Counted from the first letter of the stretch, positions 54,408 to 62,700 are shown. The stretch: DNA of 64,000 nt from an archaeon (GCA_021788415.1 JAJYKR010000003.1:93118-157117); one strand, 5' to 3'. Notes: generated from the letters alone by a model not told the origin. Numbers and translations: made by a program.

Positions 54408-55121
54408 TCACGGGATTTTCTTCTTCACCCTCAAAGTCCGCCTGGCGAGGTCCGTGACCCTCTTGTCGTGGGTGGTCACGAATATGGTCCTCCCCGACGT
54501 CATATTGTCCCCTCTCAGCAGGCCGAGGACCACTTCTGCCATCAAAGGATCCAGGGCCTCGGTGGGTTCGTCCAGGAGGAGTATTGGAGGGTCGTTCACG
54601 AGGGCGCGTGCGAAAGAGACCATCTGCCTTTCTCCGACGCTCAGGGTCCCCACGACCCGCGCAGACTCCCCCCTTATCCCCACCCTGGCTAGGACTTCGT
54701 CCACCATCCTCCTCCGCTCGTCCCTTTCGACCTTTGAGAAGAAGAGGGGGAGCCCCACGTTCTCATGCACGGTCAGCTCAGGGACCAGGGTCTGCACCTG
54801 TGGGACAAGCCCGATCATCCTTGTCCTGTACGCGGCGAGGGTGCCGTCGTCCATGCGGGTGATCTCCTGGCCGTGGACCGTGATCGTGCCTCCGCTGGGC
54901 TTCTCGAGGCCGGCGAACATGTTGATCAGGGTGGTCTTTCCGCTCCCGATCGGTCCCACCATGGCGACGAACGTCCCCTTCAGGAGCTGGAAGTGCAGGT
55001 CGGAGTAGACCTCGGCCTCGCCGTTGGGGCCGTAAGACTTCTTCACGTGGTTGAGCTCGACGGCGAACCTTTCGTGGGGGGACGGCTGCGCCTGCCTCTG
55101 CAGGACCCCTAGCTGCGCCAC
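54408..55121 (-). CDS. FtsE/LolD-like ABC ATP-binding protein
   Basis: A 237-residue ATPase of the FtsE/LolD/MacB class: VAMVGPIGSGKTTLIN (Walker A), LVPQVQTLVPELTVHENVGLPL, signature LSVGERQMVSFARAL and Walker B ILLLDEPTEALDP, then VTTHD. The GTG at 55121 overlaps the permease gene by 13 bases; the frame continues far upstream, but that part is the shadow of the permease. Probably the energiser of the FtsX-like membrane protein. Confidence 0.82.
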   Translation of the reverse strand: MAQLGVLQRQAQPSPHERFAVELNHVKKSYGPNGEAEVYSDLHFQLLKGTFVAMVGPIGSGKTTLINMFAGLEKPSGGTITVHGQEITRMDDGTLAAYRTRMIGLVPQVQTLVPELTVHENVGLPLFFSKVERDERRRMVDEVLARVGIRGESARVVGTLSVGERQMVSFARALVNDPPILLLDEPTEALDPLMAEVVLGLLRGDNMTSGRTIFVTTHDKRVTDLARRTLRVKKKIP

Positions 55122-55591
55122 GCGCCCCTCACCCCGTAGTAGACCCCTGACGCCGACGCTGCAGAGCTTGCAGCCACGACCGCGAGGACCTCGACCGCCA
55201 GGCCCACCCCTGGGCTCCCTCCCAGCAGGAGCCCGATGACCGCCCCGACCCCCGCCCCCACGGTCGAACCGGCCGCGCCGTAGAGCACCAGGGGGACAGC
55301 CATGGCCGCGGATATGGCCCCCTTCGTCGCCCCTATGGACCTGAGGTTGGACACAGTCTGGCTCGACCTCCGGTAGACGTCGGTCGAGACCCCCCATGCC
55401 CCAACTGCGACCGAGGCGAAGACCAACACGGCCAGCACGGCCGCTCCCAGAAGGCCCGTGAACTGCATCGCGACCGTGGCGTTGGCAGCCACCGCGGCGG
55501 TGACTGACCCGACGACGATGTCGGTCGACCTGGTCATCCCGAGGCCCCTGGCGACGAGCGCGCTTTCGTGGATGGAGAACCCTCGGCTCAT
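55109..55591 (-). CDS. minimal FtsX-like permease
   Basis: A 160-residue protein with about four hydrophobic segments and the FtsX core signature NLRSIGATKGAISAAM in the loop after the second one. It lacks the large extracellular domain of FtsX/MacB proteins, so it is close to the bare transmembrane domain. It follows cdvA by 55 bases and overlaps the ATPase gene, suggesting one operon. Confidence 0.65.
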   Translation of the reverse strand: MSRGFSIHESALVARGLGMTRSTDIVVGSVTAAVAANATVAMQFTGLLGAAVLAVLVFASVAVGAWGVSTDVYRRSSQTVSNLRSIGATKGAISAAMAVPLVLYGAAGSTVGAGVGAVIGLLLGGSPGVGLAVEVLAVVAASSAASASGVYYGVRGAWRS

Positions 55592-55646
55592 GCTCTCTTC
55601 ACCATGTCCACACCCTCGGCGCCAAAGTCAGGGCCCCCGAACGGGC

Positions 55647-56303
55647 CTATTCGGCGGTCGCCTGCGCCACTCGCTGGACGGGGGCCACCTGCTGCTGGGG
55701 CGCCTGCCCCGTGTTGAGCGGCTCGGAGATCGCCTTCAGCATCTTCGATAGCTCCGCCATCTCCTGGGAGTTGCGCGTCTGCATGGCCTGACAGCTTTCC
55801 GAGGCTACTTTGAACGCAGCCTCGTCTATCTCTCCCGCCCTGAACTGGACCTTGACCTCGACCAGGAACCTGTCCAGCGACTCCTTCTGGCCCTCTAGCT
55901 CCCCTATGCGGACCACCATCGACTCCGCCAGCGACTTGTAGGAGCCCTGGATCTTCGAGGCTTCGTCCGAGTACTTGCTCATCATGTCTTCGTAGAGCGA
56001 CCTGGGGACCTCTCCCTCCCGGGCAAGATCCTGGAGGGCCTTCGCCCTTCTCTTGACCCCATCTATCTCCTTGCCGAGGGACTCGCACTCGAGCTTCCAT
56101 TCGGGGATGACCACGAACCCGTCCGAAGTCGAAGCGACCCTCCCGCTCGGATACTCGGTGAACTCCCCGTTCCCCTGGTCCACCCCAACGGACTTCAGTT
56201 CCCCGGAGGTGTCGACGGAGAACCCGACAACAAACCCGACATACCTCCCGTAGGTGTCTTTGACTGGCCTGTTGACCAGCTTTTCAAGAGCTTCGGCTCG
56301 CAT
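55647..56303 (-). CDS. cdvA: CdvA-type cell division protein
   Basis: A 218-residue protein with an N-terminal PRC barrel (NRPVKDTYGRYVGFVVGFSVDTSGELKSV) and a long coiled-coil region containing KALQDLAREGEVPRSLYEDM and RAGEIDEAAFK, in the same order as in Thaumarchaeota CdvA. CdvA marks the division site and recruits ESCRT-III-like CdvB proteins. The C-terminus (QAPQQQVAPVQRVAQ) is a low-complexity tail that may be the CdvB-binding end. ATG 56303 lies 22-32 bases below ACTATATCTC. No cdvB or cdvC is visible nearby. Confidence 0.8.
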   Translation of the reverse strand: MRAEALEKLVNRPVKDTYGRYVGFVVGFSVDTSGELKSVGVDQGNGEFTEYPSGRVASTSDGFVVIPEWKLECESLGKEIDGVKRRAKALQDLAREGEVPRSLYEDMMSKYSDEASKIQGSYKSLAESMVVRIGELEGQKESLDRFLVEVKVQFRAGEIDEAAFKVASESCQAMQTRNSQEMAELSKMLKAISEPLNTGQAPQQQVAPVQRVAQATAE

Positions 56304-56386
56304 GGACGCATCGCGGGAGCGAACGAGATATAGTGCGGGGGGTGAATTTCGGCGCGCTAACGTGTCAAAATGGGAGCCCGAAGAGG

Positions 56387-57172
56387 TTAGGGGTGGGAGA
56401 CCTCGATTTCGCAGTGGTCGTCCCCTGCCGCTACGCACTTCGTCTCCTTCCCCTGGAGCTCCTTTCCTGAGAGGAAGCTGAATATCCCTGCGAGGTACCC
56501 GGACATGAAGTACCCTGACTCCTTGGCCTGCTCCCTCCCGACGCACTCGAAACATTCATCCACGCGTACCGTCGCGTGGGCGAGGTCTTCGCTCGCCTCC
56601 AGCACCTTTGGGACCCCCCAGCCCGTCGCCATAAGCATCATCAGCCCGTACCTGTAGTTCCGTACCATGTAAGGCCTGGTGAGGGTCTTCGCCATGTCGG
56701 CGGACTGCGACTTCCCGTAGTTGTACCCCTGCTCGCGGAGGAGGACCGCTCCGCCCGTCCCCAACACCGACCCGAGGGCCTCGAACATGCTCACAAGGGC
56801 CCTGGTCTCGAGCATCACGGCCCTGGTCCCTTCGAACTGGAGCGGGAATGCGAGGGTGTCGACCACCGACCCCTCGACCCCCTCCCTCGCCTGTACCTCG
56901 ATGACGAACTGCGAAGCCTTGAGCTTCGCGACGAGCTCCTCCAGCGGGTACCCTTTCTTTGTCAGCCAGACGAAGGCGTTGTAGACGTAGTACCCCTCCC
57001 TGTCGACCGCGAACGCCGCGCTCTGCCTCACGTCCACCCCTTCCGAAGCCAGGATGGCGCTGATGCTGGCCATGGCCCCGGTCACGTCTTTCGCTTTGAT
57101 CACGACGTGGGCCAGATGCCCCTTCTTCGAGACCCTGGCGATGGGAACCTCCTTGGGGAACCGTTCGCTCAT
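56387..57172 (-). CDS. ACT-like / V4R domain sensor protein (paralogue 2)
   Basis: A 261-residue protein with the same layout as 39613-40440: ACT-like domain (LAHVVIKAKDVTGAMASISAILASEGVDV) and a V4R domain with cysteines in CFECVG, KCVAAGDDHCEIEV. ATG 57172 lies about 30 bases below CATATTTAC; the frame runs to 57406 through non-coding-looking sequence. Its stop is 83 bases upstream of the cdvA start. Confidence 0.72.
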   Translation of the reverse strand: MSERFPKEVPIARVSKKGHLAHVVIKAKDVTGAMASISAILASEGVDVRQSAAFAVDREGYYVYNAFVWLTKKGYPLEELVAKLKASQFVIEVQAREGVEGSVVDTLAFPLQFEGTRAVMLETRALVSMFEALGSVLGTGGAVLLREQGYNYGKSQSADMAKTLTRPYMVRNYRYGLMMLMATGWGVPKVLEASEDLAHATVRVDECFECVGREQAKESGYFMSGYLAGIFSFLSGKELQGKETKCVAAGDDHCEIEVSHP

Positions 57173-57197
57173 GGGGAACGAAGAACGCTCTCCATGC

Positions 57198-57629
57198 CTA
57201 GTAAATATGCGATTCCCCGAATAGACTGGGGAAGGAGCTTCCAAGGGTGCCGGCTTCCTTGAGCGCTCCTCCGGAGCCGAGGGTGCACGACCCAGAGTCG
57301 TGGAGCCTCGAGAAGACGCCATAGACGAAGGCGGCCAGGGACCTGGCTGGAGGGCACATGGCCAGGGCCCTTGAGAGGGGGAACCCGCCCGGGAGCAGAG
57401 CTGCAAGCTGAGGGAGGGCGTCGGCCCCGCTCCAGACCCTTCCTTCCGGGGACACCAGATGGAAGGAGCGATACCGCCTCACCGGGTCCACGGGCTCGAG
57501 CCTTCCGGTCATGTCAGCCTCGGCGAGGCCGAGGTAGTCCATCCTCCGCCGCGCGTCCAGGAACTTCACGCCGTCCTTGAACCTCGTGCACGGGCCGCAT
57601 GCCGCGTCGTAGACCAGGGCGCACTTCAA
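57198..57629 (-). CDS. DCC-family (DUF393) thiol-redox-like protein
   Basis: A 143-residue protein of the DCC family: the signature VYDAACGPCTRFKDGVKFLD with its CxxC, then RSFHLVSPEGRVWSGADALPQLAALLP. DCC proteins are thioredoxin-fold thiol-disulphide oxidoreductases of uncertain substrate. TTG 57629 is 26-34 bases below GTTTAACTA, giving a leaderless message. Confidence 0.75.
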   Translation of the reverse strand: MKCALVYDAACGPCTRFKDGVKFLDARRRMDYLGLAEADMTGRLEPVDPVRRYRSFHLVSPEGRVWSGADALPQLAALLPGGFPLSRALAMCPPARSLAAFVYGVFSRLHDSGSCTLGSGGALKEAGTLGSSFPSLFGESHIY

Positions 57630-57657
57630 CGCGTGGAGTTACTCGGCTCGGCTGTAG

Positions 57658-58182
57658 TTAAACCCCGTCCCCGAGCAGGAGGCGCCCGATCCTCGTGATG
57701 AACGACTGGGTCTGGACAGGGGGCTCCTGGAAGTAGAGGTCGAGGTTCACCAGCCCCCGGGGATGGTTCAGACCGGAGCCGAGCCTCAGGAGGGGCCTGT
57801 TCGAGCACTGTGCCGCGACCCCGGCGAGGAACCTCGCCCCGTCCTCGGCGGAGGCGTCCGGCGACGCCTGGAACGACATGATCTCACCCGTGTCCACGTC
57901 CCTTGCGAGCCACATGTGGTACGTCCTCCCCCCGATGGCGACGTCGCAGCCGTCGATGGCGACCGACCTGCGGCTCTTCCGCTCGTCCTTGGGGAGGCTG
58001 GTCGTCAGCGAGAAGTAGGCGTCCCTGGCCGCGATGTGCGACATCCCACCCAGCATCTGCGCGACCTCCCGGTATGAGTACCCCGAATTGCAGAGTGCGG
58101 CGGCCACCAGCTTCTTCGAGACCGGGACCTTGTTCCGCCTGAAGGCGTGCATCGACAGAGCCCACTCGCCGAGTATCGACAT
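57658..58182 (-). CDS. degenerate or domesticated DDE transposase
   Basis: A 174-residue protein with an N-terminal HTH (VAAALCNSGYSYREVAQMLG) and the first half of an archaeal DDE core: AIDGCDVAIGGRTYHMWLARDVDTGEI then ARFLAGVAAQCSNRPLL. At the place of the family's second aspartate (LVDxGPWY) it reads RLGSGLNHP, and the third acidic part is missing. It therefore should not transpose. The frame is intact and has a TATA-like AACTTAACG upstream, so it may be kept as a DNA-binding protein. Confidence 0.6.
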   Translation of the reverse strand: MSILGEWALSMHAFRRNKVPVSKKLVAAALCNSGYSYREVAQMLGGMSHIAARDAYFSLTTSLPKDERKSRRSVAIDGCDVAIGGRTYHMWLARDVDTGEIMSFQASPDASAEDGARFLAGVAAQCSNRPLLRLGSGLNHPRGLVNLDLYFQEPPVQTQSFITRIGRLLLGDGV

Positions 58183-58219
58183 CGGCCCCCCCTGCTGCGC
58201 CGAGACCCCAAACGAAGCT

Positions 58220-58294
58220 ACAGACGACAATCGGGCGTTAAGTTGCCCCGGCGCCACGCTTAGCACAGAAGCTCGAATTAACTTAACAGACGAC
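58220..58294. repeat. paired ACAGACGAC repeats in a promoter gap
   Basis: ACAGACGAC occurs at 58220-58228 and 58286-58294, each linked to a TTAAGTT element or its complement (58238-58244, 58280-58286). They lie between the decayed transposase and the M50 protease and could be paired binding sites. Confidence 0.4.
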
Positions 58295-58313
58295 TGTCGA
58301 GGTGTTGACCCGG

Positions 58314-59165
58314 CTAGAAGACCTGGGTGAGGAGGAACAGGAACGCCGCCACCAGCGGTATCATGACAGCAAGCCAGACCCCCTTGTTCCATCTGAACAC
58401 CTTGGCCCCGTCGAGCAGGGAGACGGGGAGGAGGTTGAACATGGCCAGAAAGACGTTGATGTACACGCCTTCCAGCCCAAGGAAGAAAGTGAAGACATCG
58501 GCGGCGGAGACCCAGACAGGGAGGAACGCGGCGGCTATCGCGACGTTGACCAGTGGCCCGGCAAGAGAGATCTTGCCGTTCTCTTCCTGGGTGATGCTCG
58601 GCGCCTGGATGTAGGTGGCGCCCGGCGCGGCGAAGATGAAGCCTATGACAGCCGTGACCAGCGCTAGCACTATGCCCATGGGCCACATCCTGAACTCGGC
58701 CCAGAAGCCGTACCTCTGGGCGACGAACTTGTGGCTTAGCTCGTGAAGGACGAAACCTGAGCCTACGGTCACCAGGGCCACCGCCAGCACCTCCTGCTCG
58801 CTGAGGCAGGTCACTGTCCCTCCAGAGGTGACGCAGAGGCCCGCCGCGCCTCCGAAGAGGACGTTCTGGACGCCGTCGATGGCCAAGAAGAATGCGAACC
58901 CCAGGGCCCCCCAGGCGATCACTATGTCCCTCAGCTCGATTCCCGAGAACCTCCTGGTCTGGCGGGGAGCAGCGTCGCCAGACGGCTGTGAAGGGGTCTG
59001 CCAGCTGAAGGTGGTGGTCGTGGGAGCTGAAATCGTCCTCTTCTGGGTCAGGTCCCCCCTGCACTGGTGCGCCTCGGGGAGACGGTGGTCGGCGCAGAAG
59101 GCCCCTCCGCAGTAGTTGCAGACGAACGGCAGAGACTCGTCCTTACCGCATAAATCGCACTTCAA
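58314..59165 (-). CDS. AN1-type zinc finger fused to M50 metalloprotease
   Basis: A 283-residue protein. The N-terminal 40 residues form an AN1-like finger (CDLCGKDESLPFVCNYCGGAFCADHRLPEAHQC). After a Thr/Ser/Gln linker comes a membrane part with six segments, the zinc motif LHELSHKFVA (HExxH) and the second motif NLLPVSLLDGAKV. Such site-2-type proteases cut membrane-bound substrates. TTG start, below both CAAATATCC and GTTTAAAAC. Confidence 0.85.
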   Translation of the reverse strand: MKCDLCGKDESLPFVCNYCGGAFCADHRLPEAHQCRGDLTQKRTISAPTTTTFSWQTPSQPSGDAAPRQTRRFSGIELRDIVIAWGALGFAFFLAIDGVQNVLFGGAAGLCVTSGGTVTCLSEQEVLAVALVTVGSGFVLHELSHKFVAQRYGFWAEFRMWPMGIVLALVTAVIGFIFAAPGATYIQAPSITQEENGKISLAGPLVNVAIAAAFLPVWVSAADVFTFFLGLEGVYINVFLAMFNLLPVSLLDGAKVFRWNKGVWLAVMIPLVAAFLFLLTQVF

Positions 59166-59227
59166 TGGGTACTCCTGAAGGAACGGATATTTGCGGTCAG
59201 GCGTCGTGTTTTAAACTTCTCGCGGCT

Positions 59228-60073
59228 TCAGCTCTCTGGTACCAGCGTGAACTCGCAGTGCGAGTACCCCTTGAGGACGCACTTCACCTCCTGGGCGGCG
59301 TACTTCCTCCGGAATATCCCTTCTGCGGCGCCCACGAAGTAGCCACGCATGAAGTTGCACCCGCCCCGGGGAGCGCCCTCGGAACACTCGAAGCAGTCGC
59401 GGACCGTCATCAAGAAGCTCCCGTCTTTGGGCCCCATCTCCCCCCGGATCTCCCCTAGCCCCTGGGCTGACATGACCCTGTAAACCGCGCTCAGGTTCGA
59501 CTCGACCACCCTGGCGCCGAGCCTACCGGTCAGGGTCTCGACTGCCGAGCGCCCCATGGCCGCCCCCTGCTCGTAGAGGAGGGCGTCCCCTCCCGAGCCG
59601 AGGATCTTGGTGACACGGTCGAACATCTCCCCGAGCCCCTCCCGCCTCATCAGCACGAAGTCCTCCCCCTCAACGGTGAAGCCGGTATGGAGGGTGTCGA
59701 TGAGGACCCCTTCCTTCCCTTCGTTCACCTTCACCTCGATGGCGGCCTTCGAACCCCGGATGAGCCTCTCGATCCCCTCCCGAGTCTCCTTTGGGGACAG
59801 GGCCTCGGCGAAGCCGCTGAAGATGGCGGCGCCGTCGCTCAGAGAGTAGGTGGACGTCCCAATGAGGTTCACCCTTGTGCTAAGGAGGTCGAGGATGGAG
59901 CTGTACGACCCTGGAGAGTCGGAGAGCTTGACCACCACGTGGTAGAGCTTCTTCCCAGGGGAGTAGTAGAAAGGGAAGAGCCGGTGCTTGACCCCTCTCA
60001 GGCTTGCGATGGGTCTAGCTTCGCTCCGTTTCTCAGCGCGGGGTACTCGGCCGTCCCGCGGGCCTGCGTTCAT
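59228..60073 (-). CDS. ACT-like / V4R domain sensor protein (paralogue 3)
   Basis: A 281-residue protein: variable, basic N-terminus, ACT-like domain (LYHVVVKLSDSPGSYSSILDLLS) and V4R domain with CFECSEGAPRGGC and VKCVLKGYSHCEFTLV. Its ATG overlaps the stop of the membrane protein upstream (ATGA), so the two are co-transcribed. Closer in pattern to paralogue 2 than to paralogue 1. Confidence 0.72.
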   Translation of the reverse strand: MNAGPRDGRVPRAEKRSEARPIASLRGVKHRLFPFYYSPGKKLYHVVVKLSDSPGSYSSILDLLSTRVNLIGTSTYSLSDGAAIFSGFAEALSPKETREGIERLIRGSKAAIEVKVNEGKEGVLIDTLHTGFTVEGEDFVLMRREGLGEMFDRVTKILGSGGDALLYEQGAAMGRSAVETLTGRLGARVVESNLSAVYRVMSAQGLGEIRGEMGPKDGSFLMTVRDCFECSEGAPRGGCNFMRGYFVGAAEGIFRRKYAAQEVKCVLKGYSHCEFTLVPES

Positions 60074-60567
60074 CGAGCCCCTTTCCCCAGTATCTCGCCG
60101 ATCGCCTTGGAAGCGAGCCCGGCGAGCTTCTTCGGGACGTCGTCCTGGACGACCTTGATGCCGTACTCGCGGGCCAGGTCGGCGGCCCTCCCGCTGAGCC
60201 TAGGGGATACGCAGAGGATCGCGTTCTCTGGGCCGACGTCGAACACCTTGACGTAGAACTTCAGGACCTTCATCTCCTCGACGTCCTTCACCGAGAGCTC
60301 CGTGTCGACGACTACCTTGGCCCTCGCCTCGTCGGGGCGGACGGCGAAGGCGAACTCGTGCTTGACCCCGGACTTGCCCACTATCTGGGCGGGGGCGGTT
60401 GCCTTCACCCCCTTCTTGCTCAGGGAGCCAGCGAGAGACTCGAAGTCGGTCCCCGTCAGTAGCAGGACGGCAGGGGACGCCAGGCCGAGGGGGACAAGCG
60501 AGCTGTGCCCCAGGAGGAGCAAGACCAACTGCGCCGAGACCAGAACAGCGATCACGCCGTATCTCAT
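60070..60567 (-). CDS. membrane protein with restriction-endonuclease-like domain
   Basis: A 165-residue protein: two hydrophobic segments (about 3-33), then a soluble domain with KVVVDTELSVKDVEEM, KVFDVGPENAILCVSP and ADLAREYGIKVV, which follows the strand order of PD-(D/E)xK-type folds (Mrr-like), though the catalytic residues are not clear. ATG 60567 is 29-37 bases below CTATATCG. Operon with the V4R paralogue 3. Confidence 0.55.
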   Translation of the reverse strand: MRYGVIAVLVSAQLVLLLLGHSSLVPLGLASPAVLLLTGTDFESLAGSLSKKGVKATAPAQIVGKSGVKHEFAFAVRPDEARAKVVVDTELSVKDVEEMKVLKFYVKVFDVGPENAILCVSPRLSGRAADLAREYGIKVVQDDVPKKLAGLASKAIGEILGKGAR

Positions 60568-60646
60568 CTGTGAGACACGGCCCGTCACGCGTGGCGATAT
60601 AGAGGTTTTTGCCTTTGCGCACACAGGTGCTCGACGCACTGGGGAG

Positions 60647-60660
60647 ATGCGATATCGCAT
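60647..60660. promoter_or_regulatory. 14-bp perfect palindrome in divergent gap
   Basis: ATGCGATATCGCAT is a perfect palindrome between genes starting at 60567 (minus) and 60726 (plus). It lies just upstream of the minus-strand TATA box, a usual place for a regulator. Confidence 0.5.
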
Positions 60661-60725
60661 GACGTTCACCAGTTTGTCATGATTAGGAAGCCAAGGAGAA
60701 TCTAACCTCGCCAAGAGCGACCTCC

Positions 60726-60959
60726 TTGGGGTTCGAGGTGCCTGGGTATTTCGGTGGCGGCGGACGCCGAAGATACGACGTAGAAGCGAGGCCCACGGCG
60801 ACCATCGAGAGGGTCATGAACGTGGGGCTATGCGAGGAGCAGCGCTGCACCGACCTGGCCGCCTGGCGCCTGGGGTACGACGCCGAAACCGTGGACCTCT
60901 GTCCGAGGCACGCCGTCTCCACCATGCGTAACCGGAAGGTCTGGTCGGGAAGAATCTAG
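60726..60959 (+). CDS. small zinc-finger protein
   Basis: A 77-residue protein with CEEQRCTDLAAWRLGYDAETVDLCPRHAVSTMRNRKVW, the same CxxxxC...CxxH spacing as the thrS-linked protein at 32835. Translation could start at TTG 60726 or ATG 60816; the longer form has a Gly/Arg-rich lead. Function unknown. Confidence 0.55.
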   Translation: MGFEVPGYFGGGGRRRYDVEARPTATIERVMNVGLCEEQRCTDLAAWRLGYDAETVDLCPRHAVSTMRNRKVWSGRI

Positions 60960-61060
60960 CGGCCGTTTCCCGCGAGGACTCTAGGCGACGAGAGCGGCTT
61001 TGCCCCCGGGGCGTTCGGGTGAGCGCCGAGAGGTAAGGCGTCCTTCGTGGCTTAGCCTCC

Positions 61061-61324
61061 TCAGTCGAAGGCTCTTGACACGGCGGAAGATGGTCGCCCC
61101 ACGAATGACGCACACCTCACGTCCCCCGGCTCGACGGGGCGTCCTTGCTTTTCGCAGTACATCCGCTTCGAGTAAGCGCATATCTCGCACCCGCCGGTCA
61201 GCAGGCTGAGAGAGGTGAAGACGAACTGTTCGATCTCCCTCCTCGTCTTTGCGTCCGGCTCCGGGGAATCGCCGGCCCTCAGGTTGAACTCATACTTGTA
61301 CCGACGCTTCTCTTCAGGGGGCAT
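61061..61324 (-). CDS. small cysteine-rich protein
   Basis: An 87-residue protein with a charged N-terminus (PPEEKRRYKYEF) and a cysteine group GGCEICAYSKRMYCEKQGRPV ... VRCASF. The four-cysteine pattern could bind zinc or an Fe-S cluster. No family recognised. The 280 bases upstream (to 61609) contain no evident gene. Confidence 0.55.
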   Translation of the reverse strand: MPPEEKRRYKYEFNLRAGDSPEPDAKTRREIEQFVFTSLSLLTGGCEICAYSKRMYCEKQGRPVEPGDVRCASFVGRPSSAVSRAFD

Positions 61325-61608
61325 CAGGCCTCCCCTCGGGGTCTGGACCCAGCGCCGGCTCCGTGAAGCCCTCGGGCCCCCATCTGACGCCGCGTATTCG
61401 GTCCAGCCATGGGAGAAGAGGCTGGTCCCCCTCCTAATCCATCTTTTGTCAGTTGCTTCAAGCCGAAAGCCATGGTTTCTGATGTTTTGGCGGGTCAGGG
61501 GGTTCTCGGCGGTCGCAAAGCCGGTCGGCTAGACGGCGACGCACCCCGCTTCCGCCAAAAACGCTCATTAGTCGCGGGGGGCACCCCGAGGCGAAAGGGT
61601 AGACAGCG

Positions 61609-61977
61609 ATGACAGTGACCAGGAACGAGCTCGTCGGAAAGAAGGTGTACAATCCCGACGCGACCAGTGTCGGGGAGGTGACGGACCTGGGCTTCACTGT
61701 GGGGTCGGGTCAGCCGACGCTGATGGTGAAGGCCCCCGACGGGGGGATGCTCGAGCTCCCCTGGGAGCTCGTTGGGTCTGCGAAGGACATCATCCTGACC
61801 AAGAGCGTCGTCGACGGTTCGAAGTTCAGGAAGGAGCAGCCGGCGGCCACTCCTGCACAGCCACAGGCTCAGCCGGAGCCGGGGGCCAAGAGGTTCTGCA
61901 CCAGCTGCGGCAAGCCCCTGACCTGGATCCCGGAGTACAAGAGATGGTACTGCTACTCCGAAAAGAAGTACATGTGA
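61609..61977 (+). CDS. PRC-barrel protein with zinc ribbon
   Basis: A 122-residue protein: PRC barrel (LVGKKVYNPDATSVGEVTDLGF ... MLELPWELVGSAKDIILT), a Pro/Ala/Gln linker and a C-terminal ribbon (FCTSCGKPLTWIPEYKRWYCYSEKKYM). PRC barrels occur in RNA-processing and division proteins; here the linker and ribbon suggest an adaptor. Second PRC-barrel protein of the window after cdvA. Confidence 0.75.
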   Translation: MTVTRNELVGKKVYNPDATSVGEVTDLGFTVGSGQPTLMVKAPDGGMLELPWELVGSAKDIILTKSVVDGSKFRKEQPAATPAQPQAQPEPGAKRFCTSCGKPLTWIPEYKRWYCYSEKKYM

Positions 61978-61983
61978 CTCCGT

Positions 61984-62631
61984 TCAACAGCCGGACACGT
62001 GGAAGGAGCCCAGCATCGCCTGGTAGTTGGCCAGATAGGTAGACTGGCTGCTCTGGAGGACGGCGTAGTCGATGTTGTAGAAGTGGCCGCAGAAGGTCAC
62101 GGTGGTCACCGTCAGCTCCTTGTCGGAGAAGGTGAACGAGAACTGAATCGCCGAGGCCCCGTTGACCGTGGTCGTCCCGTTGGCGACGAGGTGGAAGTCG
62201 GAGTACGCCCCCTGGAAGCTTGACATCAGGGCGTCCGAAGCCTGTGCGTTCGTCTCCCCCCCGGTCACCCCCAGGTCCGCCACCCCGACCACCGCCCCCT
62301 GGTCCGGGCTCTGGAAGGTCATCACCAGCTGCTTCACCACCGACCACCCGGATGGGTAGTTCATGGTGACCCCGGCGGTCGAGTTGGCATAGGGGGAGTA
62401 CCCCGAAGACATCGGGGAGCCCGAGGAGAGGGCGCCGTAGATCCCCACCGCCCCCACGACGACGAGGACTACGGCCACCACCATGTAGAGCCACTTCCGG
62501 CTCCCCCTCGCTCCCGGCTGCGGCGGCACGGGCGGAGGCCCCTCTGCCTGACCCCCAATCGGGGCTCCGCAGCTTCCGCAGAATCTTACTCCCTCGTCCA
62601 CCGGCTGACCGCACTTCAGACAGTTCGCCAA
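61984..62631 (-). CDS. zinc-ribbon membrane protein with PsbP-like extracellular domain (copy A)
   Basis: A 215-residue protein: zinc ribbon CLKCGQPVDEGVRFCGSCG, a Pro-rich linker, one membrane helix, then an extracellular domain with VTMNYPSGWSVVKQ, a PsbP/DUF1795-like start, and VTTVTFCGHFY. Copy B begins at 63633. Start uncertain: TTG 62631 begins at the ribbon; TTG 62646 and ATG-type 62661 are also in frame. It shares a TATA element with the divergent gene. Confidence 0.65.
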   Translation of the reverse strand: MANCLKCGQPVDEGVRFCGSCGAPIGGQAEGPPPVPPQPGARGSRKWLYMVVAVVLVVVGAVGIYGALSSGSPMSSGYSPYANSTAGVTMNYPSGWSVVKQLVMTFQSPDQGAVVGVADLGVTGGETNAQASDALMSSFQGAYSDFHLVANGTTTVNGASAIQFSFTFSDKELTVTTVTFCGHFYNIDYAVLQSSQSTYLANYQAMLGSFHVSGC

Positions 62632-62663
62632 CAGTCCGGCCCCCAAGGCAAATATGCGCAAGT

Positions 62664-62673
62664 CCGTATATAA
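62664..62673. promoter_or_regulatory. shared divergent TATA element
   Basis: GTATATAAGC between the divergent zinc-ribbon gene (start about 62631) and the membrane protein gene (62701). A ribosome-binding site GGAGGAG precedes the plus-strand ATG. Confidence 0.5.
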
Positions 62674-62700
62674 GCGTGCGAGCGCCCCCGGAGGAGAGGC

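Noticed and set aside
57658..59064. Long version of the transposase frame (468 codons)
   Set aside because: The added N-terminal part is the shadow of the M50 protease gene; the HTH begins after ATG 58182.
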